A stretch of DNA of 32,777 nt from Rhodobacterales bacterium CG15_BIG_FIL_POST_REV_8_21_14_020_59_13 (GTDB lineage: Bacteria; Pseudomonadota; Alphaproteobacteria; Caulobacterales; Maricaulaceae), in NCBI GenBank assembly GCA_002783385.1, contig PFFX01000141.1, positions 1-32,777 on the forward strand, given 5' to 3'. The number at the start of each line of letters is the position of its first letter. Within the stretch, counting starts at the first letter, position 1. Shown one piece after another: positions 25,600 through 32,777 of the stretch. The notes under the pieces were generated by a model, which ran no database searches, was not told the origin of the DNA, and was given only the letters and a program-made list of their open reading frames with translations. The position numbers and the translations under genes are program-made.

Positions 25600-26967
25600 G
25601 TGACTGATATATTCCCGACTGACACTTCTTCAGCCCGCCGCCTTCTGGTGGTCGCGGCGAGTCTGGCCGGGGATTTACCGCCACCCCTGAATGAAGCCGG
25701 CCGCGCCATCGCCAAGGCGAACAGCTTCAAAGGCGAAGCCGGCCAAGTCGTTCTTATGCCTGAAGGGGCAGGCGTGGACGCGATCATCGGGCTGGGAAAT
25801 TCGGCGGATGCTTTTGCGCTCGGGGATGCGGCCAAGCAACTGCCCGAGGGCGACTGGTTGCTGGAAGGGGAACTCGGGGAGATTGATCCGACCCTGGCGA
25901 TGGTGGCCTTTGGCGCGGGGGCCTATCAGTTTAGCCGCTATAAAAAGCCCAGCCGCGCGGCGGCCCGCCTGGCACCTGTTGACGGCGCCGATGCGGCGGA
26001 AGCGGAGCGCATTGTCCGTTCCATCTGGCTGGCGCGCGATCTCGTTAATACGCCAGCCGGCGATATGGATCCGGACGGGTTGCAGGCGGCGGCCGAAATG
26101 CTGGCCCGTGACTATGACGCTGAAGTCCGCACCACAATCGGTGATGACCTTCTGAAAGAGGGCTATGGCATGTTGCATGCCGTGGGCCGCGCTGCCCATA
26201 GCGCGCCGCGCCTGATTGAGCTGGAGTGGGGAAATCCGGACCATCCGCGCCTTGCCATCATCGGCAAGGGCGTCACGTTTGATTCCGGTGGTCTGGACAT
26301 CAAACCGGCGTCCGGCATGCGGATCATGAAAAAGGATATGGGCGGAGCGGCCAATGCGATGGCGCTGGCCCGTCTGATCATGGATGCCGGACTGCCGGTA
26401 CGCCTGCACCTGCTGGTGGCGGCTGCTGAAAATGCGATCAGCGCCGGGGCTTTCCGGCCGGGCGATATTCTTGCCTCGCGTCTCGGGCTGACGGTTGAAA
26501 TCGACAATACCGACGCTGAAGGGCGGTTGGTACTGGGTGATGCTCTGGCCCGCGCGGTCGAGGATGCGCCGGATCTGATCCTCGATTTTGCGACATTGAC
26601 CGGCGCGGCGCGGGTGGCGCTGGGACCGGAGCTGGCTCCTTATTACACAGATGACGAAAAGCTGGCCGATGCCCTGAATGCGGGCGCTGCAAAAGTCGCC
26701 GACCCGCTATGGCGGATGCCCTTGTGGGATGGCTATGACAGCCAACTTGATGGCACGATTTCCGATCTCAAAAACACCGGCGATGGTCCGCTTGCCGGGT
26801 CGATCACGGCGGCGCTTTTCCTGCGCCGGTTTACTGGTGGCCGCCGCTGGTGCCATTTTGATATTTTCGCGTGGAATCCCAAAGACCGGCCCGGCCGACC
26901 GGCCGGCGGTGAAATGCTGGGCTCCCGCGCGGCCTGGGAAGCGCTGAAAACGCTGTACGGGAAATAG
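25600..26967 (+). CDS. M17-family leucyl aminopeptidase
   Basis: 'IIGKGVTFDSGGLDIKPASGMRIMKKDMGGAANAMAL' and 'NTDAEGRLVLGDAL' retain the M17 metal ligands and catalytic Lys/Arg. GTG start. Confidence 0.92.
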   Translation: MTDIFPTDTSSARRLLVVAASLAGDLPPPLNEAGRAIAKANSFKGEAGQVVLMPEGAGVDAIIGLGNSADAFALGDAAKQLPEGDWLLEGELGEIDPTLAMVAFGAGAYQFSRYKKPSRAAARLAPVDGADAAEAERIVRSIWLARDLVNTPAGDMDPDGLQAAAEMLARDYDAEVRTTIGDDLLKEGYGMLHAVGRAAHSAPRLIELEWGNPDHPRLAIIGKGVTFDSGGLDIKPASGMRIMKKDMGGAANAMALARLIMDAGLPVRLHLLVAAAENAISAGAFRPGDILASRLGLTVEIDNTDAEGRLVLGDALARAVEDAPDLILDFATLTGAARVALGPELAPYYTDDEKLADALNAGAAKVADPLWRMPLWDGYDSQLDGTISDLKNTGDGPLAGSITAALFLRRFTGGRRWCHFDIFAWNPKDRPGRPAGGEMLGSRAAWEALKTLYGK

Positions 26968-27816
26968 ATGACGCATCCGAGGCTGCTTCCTGCCCGGCCC
27001 GATCTGGCTGCGGCCTATCTGAAGGGGCAGGTCGAGGCTGAACGCTATGTAGAGCCTGTCGATATGCAGGTCACGGCAGGGGTTGCCGCGATCCGCCGGG
27101 AGGCGCGCGATGACGGGCCGATGGATACGCAGGCGCTGTCCGGGGAAGTCTTCGCCGTGCTCGACGAGGTTGATGGCTGGGCGTGGGGGTTTTCGCGCCA
27201 TGACGGTTATGTCGGTTACGTTGACATGGCGGCGCTGTCAGTACCGGTCCGCCCGGTAACGCACCGGGTTTCGGCCCTGCGCACCTATCTGTTCTCACAG
27301 CCCGATCTGAAATCGGCTCCGCACTTTTTGCTGTCGATGAATTCGAAGATCTTGGCGGGCGAAAAACGCGGCCGGTATGTCGATGCTGGCGGTCGCGGCT
27401 GGGTGTTCGAGGGACATCTGGTTCCTATCGACCATGCTGAACCGGATTATGTGACGGTAGCGGAGCGCTTTGTGGGCACACCCTATCTGTGGGGCGGCAA
27501 GGAAAGCCTGGGCCTTGATTGTTCCGGGCTGGTGGCGACCTCTCTGGAAGCCGCCGGCATTCCGGTTCTTCGAGACACTGACATGCAGGAAAGCGAGTTG
27601 GCGGAACGATTTGCGGTGATCCCGCCTGAGGCACCCCGTCAGAGGGGAGACATTGTCTTCTGGACCGGTCATGTCGGCATCATGGTGGATGACAAACGTA
27701 TCCTCCACGCTAATGCGCATTTCCTGAAAACGGTGATCGAGCCGGTGTCAGAAACGGAAAAGCGAGCCGTCAGCAACGGCTCGCCTGTCACATCCGTTGT
27801 CCGTTTAAAGGCTTAA
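26968..27816 (+). CDS. NlpC/P60 (C40) peptidase with SH3-like N-terminal region, no signal peptide
   Basis: 'GTPYLWGGKESLGLDCSGLVATSLEAAGI', 'GDIVFWTGHVGIMVDDKRILHANAH' supply Cys/His/His. ATG directly abuts the M17 stop (TAGATG). Confidence 0.92.
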   Translation: MTHPRLLPARPDLAAAYLKGQVEAERYVEPVDMQVTAGVAAIRREARDDGPMDTQALSGEVFAVLDEVDGWAWGFSRHDGYVGYVDMAALSVPVRPVTHRVSALRTYLFSQPDLKSAPHFLLSMNSKILAGEKRGRYVDAGGRGWVFEGHLVPIDHAEPDYVTVAERFVGTPYLWGGKESLGLDCSGLVATSLEAAGIPVLRDTDMQESELAERFAVIPPEAPRQRGDIVFWTGHVGIMVDDKRILHANAHFLKTVIEPVSETEKRAVSNGSPVTSVVRLKA

Positions 27817-28535
27817 TTGCCGCCGTCCCCGGGGGCTGCTTCCGGCATTTCGCCTTCACCTGCCTGATCACCGATCATGGCGTCGCCGGATTCTTCCAGC
27901 GCCTCCATCTGATCCTCACCACCTGCAGCAGTTTCAGTCAATTCGCCTTCAACTTCTTCCTCTTCGCTCTCCACCGGAGCGGGTGCCGGGAAAGCCACAG
28001 GATTGTCAGACAGGGTTTGCAGATAGGCGAGCAGATCGGCGCGATCCTCGTCATTGCGGATACCGGCAAACGACATCGCCGTGCCGTCGAGCCAGCCGCG
28101 CGGATTGGCGATGAAATGATCGAGCTTTTCGTAGGTCCAGTTACCTTCGAGGCCCGCCATTGCCGCAGAGTATGAAAATCCGTCGTAAGAGCCGATATCC
28201 CGGCCCACAGCATTCCAGAGATTCGGGCCTTGCAGATTGCCGGCACCCGGCGCGGCATTGTGACAGGACACACAGCGGCGGAAGGTGCGTTCGCCCGAAG
28301 ACGCATTCGCGCTGGCCAGAAGCGTGCCAAGATCAACGACGTCCTCCTCGACCGGAGCAGCGCCCCCGGTGCCGCCCATAACTGCTGCAAGATCAATCGG
28401 ATAGGAAAGTGTGGCTTGACCTTCTCCACCCTCCTCTTCAGGGAAAACAATGTCCCCGACCACACCGATTACCATCACCATCAAAACAAGGCCGATGACG
28501 ACGGCGGCTACTTTGTTCCAGAAAAGATCGCCCAT
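27813..28535 (-). CDS. Membrane-anchored class I cytochrome c with acidic C-terminal tail
   Basis: N-terminal TM 'VAAVVIGLVLMVMVIGVVGDIVF'; heme motif 'CVSCH'; distal Met 'GTAMSFAG'. Start set to ATG 28535 with SD GGGGA; ORF extends to 28619. Confidence 0.88.
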   Translation of the reverse strand: MGDLFWNKVAAVVIGLVLMVMVIGVVGDIVFPEEEGGEGQATLSYPIDLAAVMGGTGGAAPVEEDVVDLGTLLASANASSGERTFRRCVSCHNAAPGAGNLQGPNLWNAVGRDIGSYDGFSYSAAMAGLEGNWTYEKLDHFIANPRGWLDGTAMSFAGIRNDEDRADLLAYLQTLSDNPVAFPAPAPVESEEEEVEGELTETAAGGEDQMEALEESGDAMIGDQAGEGEMPEAAPGDGGN

Positions 28536-28782
28536 GCTGGTCCCCAGAAAAGTCTGAATAATTTCGCGGTGTTTGCCACGCGTCATGCGGGCAATCAACC
28601 AGTTGATGTTGCCAGTCACTTACCGGGCGGAGGCCACTTCGTCCAGTGGCGCATCGTCGCGGGCAACAGGATCGGCCAGCTGGTTGGCGCCACGCCATGA
28701 TTCAGCCAATATTTAATCTATATTCATATCAACAAAAATTGATGTGCAGACCTTGCAGAACCAGATATGCAGGTACATCTCA

Positions 28783-28812
28783 TTGCCAACAATCGGTGAC
28801 CGATTGTATTAA
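28783..28812 (+). promoter_or_regulatory. Candidate promoter with an inverted-repeat operator filling the spacer
   Basis: TTGCCA (28783-28788), 18 bp, TATTAA (28807-28812); spacer holds CAATCGG-TGA-CCGATTG (28790-28806). Confidence 0.45.
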
Positions 28813-28844
28813 ATACCGATGTCTTCCCACGAAAGGACTTAAAA

Positions 28845-29384
28845 ATGTTGCGTACACTTATCTCTGCCTCTGCCATCGCGCTCGCTGCGGCTTCAGCATC
28901 TTTCGCCGATGACAGTGATTTCACTTGGGGCGTTGGATATTCAGCCATTGAAATCAGCGATGCCGGTCAGTCCGCAGATGTCGGCGCGGTCACCTTCCGC
29001 GGCGGTTATGAATTCACCCGTCATTTCGGATTTGAAGGCCAGCTCGATATCGGCGTCAGCGATGACACCATCATCATTGCGGCCACACCGGTTGATGTTG
29101 AACTGAATTATGCGGCCAGCCTGTTTGGTATAGCGCGCGCGCCGGTTTCGGAAAACATCAATCTTTTCATCCGCGGCGGTTATACTGCCGCTGACTTTGA
29201 TGCTTCTGCTGCGGGGGTTACGGTTACCAGCGATACGGATGGCTGGGCCTATGGCGTTGGCGGCGAAGTGTTCTTCGACGCCCGCAACGGTTTCCGTGCC
29301 GAATACACGCATCACGACTTTGATTCGTCTGATGCGGACGTCTGGGGCCTCACCTATGTCCGCCGTTTTGGCGCCAACCGTTAA
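28845..29384 (+). CDS. Outer-membrane beta-barrel (OmpA/porin-like) protein
   Basis: Signal peptide 'MLRTLISASAIALAAASASFAD'; alternating strands 'RGGYEFTRHFGFEGQLDIGV', 'GVGGEVFFDARNGFRAEYTHHDF', C-terminal 'WGLTYVRRFGANR'. Confidence 0.85.
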   Translation: MLRTLISASAIALAAASASFADDSDFTWGVGYSAIEISDAGQSADVGAVTFRGGYEFTRHFGFEGQLDIGVSDDTIIIAATPVDVELNYAASLFGIARAPVSENINLFIRGGYTAADFDASAAGVTVTSDTDGWAYGVGGEVFFDARNGFRAEYTHHDFDSSDADVWGLTYVRRFGANR

Positions 29385-29418
29385 TCCGGCCATTTCACCG
29401 ATATAACGGTATTCAGGA

Positions 29419-29451
29419 CGGCCGCGCTGAAACCAGCGCGGCCGTTTTCTT
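29419..29451 (+). terminator. Rho-independent terminator after OMP gene
   Basis: CGGCCGCGCTG-aaac-CAGCGCGGCCG followed by TTTTCTT: perfect 11 bp stem. Confidence 0.9.
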
Positions 29452-29455
29452 ATGA

Positions 29456-30352
29456 TCAGTCCCGCGCAGCCCAGACTTCGAGTAGCCGCCGTGCAATCGC
29501 GATTTTTGGGGGAAGATCGATGTCCGGATGATCGCCTGAAATCATGCCGCGAATTTCATCCTTTGAAAACCAGCGCGCGTCCTCCAGCTCATGAGCGTCG
29601 ATCGTAATACCGACTGATACCGCTTCGATGATCAGGCCAATCATCAGCGAAGAGGCAAAGGGCCAAGGCTGATTGTCGATGATTTCGGCGGTTGAGGTAT
29701 CGGTCCTGATCCCGGCCTCTTCCCAGATTTCGCGCGCGCAAGCGGCGGCAATGGTCTCGCCCGGTTCCATGAAACCGGCCAGTGCGGACCACATGCGCGG
29801 CGGCCAGGGCTTTTGGCGGCCCAGAAGGCACCAGTCATCTTTTATGACAAGCATGATGACGACCGGGTCGATGCGGGGGAAATGCTCAGTCGCGCAGGAG
29901 CGGCAGATCCGTTTGCGGCCCGCTTCGATCTGAATAGTTTCAGTGCCGCAATTGGAGCAAAAGCGATGTTTGCGCCGCCATTCGATCAGCGCGCGCGCCT
30001 GCGCAAGAATGCCGGTCTCTTCGATGGCCAATTGCATGGCAGCCGCGCGGGTGCCGGTGATCTCCACTCCGCCGGGCAGTTCAACGCCTGGATCAAGATC
30101 TAGGGCATAGAGCGGATTTCCGTCCTCCAGACCCAGAAGAATGGGAGCCGCAGCCTGAGCAAAAGCGGCGGTTTCGGAGAAAGGCAGCCTAAGCAGCGCC
30201 CGGCCTTCGATCACCGGATCGCCCTTCAGGAACAAGACTGCCCGGGCATTGTTATGCTTCTCAAGCGCCGTTAGCACCCGCTCGTCGCGGCGAATGTCTT
30301 CGGCGCGATCCAGCGGTGACAGACAGAATGCCAGTGGCGGCAACTGGGTCAT
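29456..30352 (-). CDS. nudC: NAD+ diphosphatase NudC-like Nudix hydrolase
   Basis: Zn motif 'CSNCG...CRSC', Nudix box 'GFMEPGETIAAACAREIWEEAGI', NudC-type 'DNQPWPFASSLMIG'. Start set to ATG 30352 (MTQLPPLAFC); ORF extends to 30496. Confidence 0.92.
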   Translation of the reverse strand: MTQLPPLAFCLSPLDRAEDIRRDERVLTALEKHNNARAVLFLKGDPVIEGRALLRLPFSETAAFAQAAAPILLGLEDGNPLYALDLDPGVELPGGVEITGTRAAAMQLAIEETGILAQARALIEWRRKHRFCSNCGTETIQIEAGRKRICRSCATEHFPRIDPVVIMLVIKDDWCLLGRQKPWPPRMWSALAGFMEPGETIAAACAREIWEEAGIRTDTSTAEIIDNQPWPFASSLMIGLIIEAVSVGITIDAHELEDARWFSKDEIRGMISGDHPDIDLPPKIAIARRLLEVWAARD

Positions 30353-30447
30353 GGATGACTTCCCGTTCGCGAACGCCGTCTGTATGTGGCAGAGCAGACG
30401 CCGGGTAAACTGTTGAACCGTATCCGGTGCAGCAAAGGACAAGAAGC

Positions 30448-31305
30448 ATGGCCGGCCAGCGTCTCCATCTGATCCATAATTCATCATCCGGCGCATTCAT
30501 GCGCGGACTGGAACTGGGTGAGCTTCGCGAAAAGCTGGAAGCTGCCGGCTGGAAAATCACCAGCGAGACCGATCTGGAAGGGGATGATCTGCCGGATCCC
30601 GCCGGCCTGGCGGGGCGTGCCGATGCGCTTGCCATTGCAGGCGGCGACGGATCCATCAAGGCGGTCCTGAATGCCCTGGCGGGGCAAGAGGGTGCGCCGC
30701 CCGTATTGATCCTGCCCTGCGGTACAGCCAATCTGCTGGCCCGGCATATTCACGAAACTCCCGTTCTCGATACGATTATCGAACGCTCGGCTTCCGCGGC
30801 GGTCCGGCTCTTGCTATTGGGCGAATCCAACGGACACGTCTTTGCGGTGGCCGCCGCCGTGGGTGTATCACCGGCGCTTGTAAAATTCCGCGAGGACATC
30901 AGGAAACTTGGCTTCTGGGGCCGCACCCAGCGGTCTCTTGCTTCTCTCAAAGTGGGGTTGCGGTCGATGTATCGGCAGCCCTTCCTGGCCGATATTGATG
31001 GCGAGCCCGCGCCGCGCCGGGCGACCGCGATTTATGTCACCTGTCCTGATTCCCCCGTGACCGAAGGCCAGTTTCTGGTATTCGGCGGTCGCATGCGGAA
31101 TGTCGCCGATCTTCTGAGCGGGCTGGCCATGGCGGCGCTGCCGGTTGTGGACCAGTCCGGTCGGAGCTGGACAGTCGAAACGCGGCGGCTGCAAATCCGG
31201 TCCATGCGGCCCCTGCCGGTCATTCTGGATGGCGAGCCGCTCACGCTGGAAAGCCCGTTAACCCTTGAATTCGGCCGGAAGTGTGTTGAGGTCATCGTGA
31301 CATGA
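30448..31305 (+). CDS. Diacylglycerol/lipid kinase family protein (DagK catalytic domain)
   Basis: 'LAIAGGDGSIKAVLNAL' and 'LILPCGTANLLARHI' signatures. Start ATG 30448. Confidence 0.88.
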   Translation: MAGQRLHLIHNSSSGAFMRGLELGELREKLEAAGWKITSETDLEGDDLPDPAGLAGRADALAIAGGDGSIKAVLNALAGQEGAPPVLILPCGTANLLARHIHETPVLDTIIERSASAAVRLLLLGESNGHVFAVAAAVGVSPALVKFREDIRKLGFWGRTQRSLASLKVGLRSMYRQPFLADIDGEPAPRRATAIYVTCPDSPVTEGQFLVFGGRMRNVADLLSGLAMAALPVVDQSGRSWTVETRRLQIRSMRPLPVILDGEPLTLESPLTLEFGRKCVEVIVT

Positions 31306-32090
31306 CACGGATTGCTCATATAGCCGACCTGCATTTCGGAGATGAAGATCCGGAGCTGGTGGCAGACTTTCTCGCCCGTTTGCCGGACGCGGGAGTGGAT
31401 GTGGTGGTCATTGCCGGAGATCTGACCCAGACCGGATCGCGCCGGGAATTCGCGCTCGCAGCGGAGTTTCTGGCCGCGATGGATCAGCCTGTGGTACTCA
31501 CACCGGGTAATCATGATACGCCGCTTCTGAATATTGCCTCACGGCTGACCCGGCCCTGGAGGCGCTTGCAGAAGGCAATGGCGGCGCATGCCGCGCCCAG
31601 CTATGCCGATGAACAGATTCAAATCGAGAGCTTCAATTCGGCGCGCGGTGTGCAAATGCGGCTCGACTGGTCACTGGGTGTGATTTCCCAACGCAGGCTG
31701 GAGGCGCCGATGAAAGCGCTCGCGGACAGTCTGGCCGGAACAAAAATACTGACAGCGCATCACCCGATCCTGTCACCGCTCGATAACAAAGGCCGCGCCC
31801 GGACCCACCGTGCCCCGCGGTTCGCCCGGCAGATTGCCGAGACGGCTGATCTCATTCTCACCGGCCATCTGCATCAGCATTTTGCCTGTCCGGTTGAAGC
31901 AGAAGGACGGACGAGTTGGTTTGTCGGTGTTTCCACAGCTTTTTCGTCGCGCACACGTGAGGATGCGCCCGGCTTCAATCTGATTGATGTCGCTGACACC
32001 CATTTTGAACTCCATCGCTTCGATGCCATTCAACAAAGCGTGCAGAGGGTTTTCGAGCAGACCAGCGAGATGCGCTTGGAGCGCAGCTAG
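31302..32090 (+). CDS. Calcineurin-like metallophosphoesterase
   Basis: 'IAHIADLHFG', 'VIAGDLTQTGSRREF', 'LTPGNHDTP', 'LTAHHP', 'LTGHLHQH'; ATGA overlap with the lipid-kinase gene. Confidence 0.92.
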   Translation: MTRIAHIADLHFGDEDPELVADFLARLPDAGVDVVVIAGDLTQTGSRREFALAAEFLAAMDQPVVLTPGNHDTPLLNIASRLTRPWRRLQKAMAAHAAPSYADEQIQIESFNSARGVQMRLDWSLGVISQRRLEAPMKALADSLAGTKILTAHHPILSPLDNKGRARTHRAPRFARQIAETADLILTGHLHQHFACPVEAEGRTSWFVGVSTAFSSRTREDAPGFNLIDVADTHFELHRFDAIQQSVQRVFEQTSEMRLERS

Positions 32091-32091
32091 C

Positions 32092-32114
32092 GGCATCTGC
32101 CGCGGCAAGATGCC
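32092..32114 (+). other. Hairpin immediately after the metallophosphoesterase stop codon
   Basis: GGCATCT-GCCGCGGC-a-AGATGCC, 7 bp outer stem plus a possible 3 bp inner stem; no T-tract follows. Confidence 0.5.
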
Positions 32115-32152
32115 CGTAGGAGGAATGGCCTGAACTGTCGTATAATCATAGA

Positions 32153-32777
32153 ATGAGACCTTTTTTGTGCCTTCTGTTCCTGTTGGTGCCGGCGACGGTC
32201 TGGGCGCAATCGCCTGCCTTTACCGGACCGGATAGGTCCGGGGCGCTGGATAGCCTTTTGTCTGTCCTTGCGGACGCGGATCGCCATGGTCTGCGGCCCG
32301 AAGACTATCACTTTGAAGCGCTGGCAGAAGCCGATCAGGTCATGGATTCGGCGGAAATTGACCGTATCGCGGAAAACTCTTTCCGAAATTTTGCCGGGGA
32401 TTTGCTGACCGGACGGATCGACCCGCTATCGGTTGAACGAAACTGGCCGTTTGCACCCAGGAGCGGGGATATAGATGCATCCTTGGCGCGGGCGCTGGAA
32501 AGCGGAGATGTGGCGGGAGAGCTGGCTGGCTTTGAACCACAAACACCCGCCTATCAGGCATTGATCCGGGAACGTTTGTTCTGGCTGAAGCAGGCAGAAG
32601 ACGTCTGGCCGCCGGTCACAACGGCGCGGCATCACATGGAGCCGGGTGATAGCGGACCGGACGTCCGGGCCCTGCGCGCCCGTCTCGTACAGCTGGGGCG
32701 GTTGCGGCCGTTTTCGCCGGCCGTCCCCGTTGATTCCATTGCCTTTGATTTCATGCCGGCCGCGATGCCGCCGGAAT
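32153..32777 (+). CDS. L,D-transpeptidase (YcbB/LdtD-like), 5' part only
   Basis: My translation is open to the window end: MRPFLCLLFLLVPATVWAQSPAFTGPDRSGALDSLLSVLADADRHGLRPEDYHFEALAEAD... with PG-binding-like 'MEPGDSGPDVRALRARLVQLG'. Not in the ORF track because no stop occurs before the edge. Confidence 0.8.
   Translation, partial: MRPFLCLLFLLVPATVWAQSPAFTGPDRSGALDSLLSVLADADRHGLRPEDYHFEALAEADQVMDSAEIDRIAENSFRNFAGDLLTGRIDPLSVERNWPFAPRSGDIDASLARALESGDVAGELAGFEPQTPAYQALIRERLFWLKQAEDVWPPVTTARHHMEPGDSGPDVRALRARLVQLGRLRPFSPAVPVDSIAFDFMPAAMPPE

Noticed and set aside
28633-28650. GCCACT-tcgtcc-AGTGGC inverted repeat upstream of the cytochrome c gene
   Set aside because: Only 6-bp arms with no T-tract and no clear promoter relationship; too weak to call.
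28728-28743. ATCAA-N6-TTGAT dyad upstream of the OMP gene, considered as an FNR/CRP-type site
   Set aside because: Half-sites are in the opposite orientation to TTGAT-N4-ATCAA; probably AT-rich background.
1-32777. CRISPR arrays, tRNA/rRNA genes, transposases, phage or toxin-antitoxin/defence genes
   Set aside because: None recognised by reading; no regularly spaced repeats, no transposase motifs. A tRNAscan/Infernal run would be needed to exclude small RNAs formally.

Overview
This 32.8 kb window appears to be ordinary chromosome from a GC-rich alphaproteobacterium. The Caulobacterales/Hyphomonadaceae-like placement is my inference from gene content, not a search. Left to right it holds: a family-1 glycosyltransferase; PutA (PRODH + P5C dehydrogenase, no visible N-terminal RHH domain); class I ribonucleotide reductase nrdA and nrdB, each with a NrdR-box-like site upstream and a small outer-membrane/LpxR-like gene between them; AMP nucleosidase; a tyrosine phosphatase; pabB-pabC; a Tad/Flp (cpa) pilus locus at about 13.3-25.5 kb; an M17 aminopeptidase coupled to a cytosolic NlpC/P60 protein; a membrane-anchored cytochrome c; a small beta-barrel OMP; NudC; a DagK-family lipid kinase overlapping a metallophosphoesterase; and the 5' part of an L,D-transpeptidase running off the right edge. 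I see no CRISPR array, rRNA, tRNA, transposase, prophage or defence island. The unexplained signals are mostly non-coding: a long imperfect inverted repeat between tadD and the M17 gene, a 22-bp palindrome between cpaA and cpaB, an inverted repeat filling a predicted promoter spacer upstream of the OMP gene, a hairpin containing the Shine-Dalgarno of a TadG-like gene, and a probable leaderless start for the L,D-transpeptidase. Less-characterised protein candidates are a stand-alone CpaC-N-like protein with a CxxxC motif and an unknown protein after tadC. I did not find a clearly new multi-gene system.
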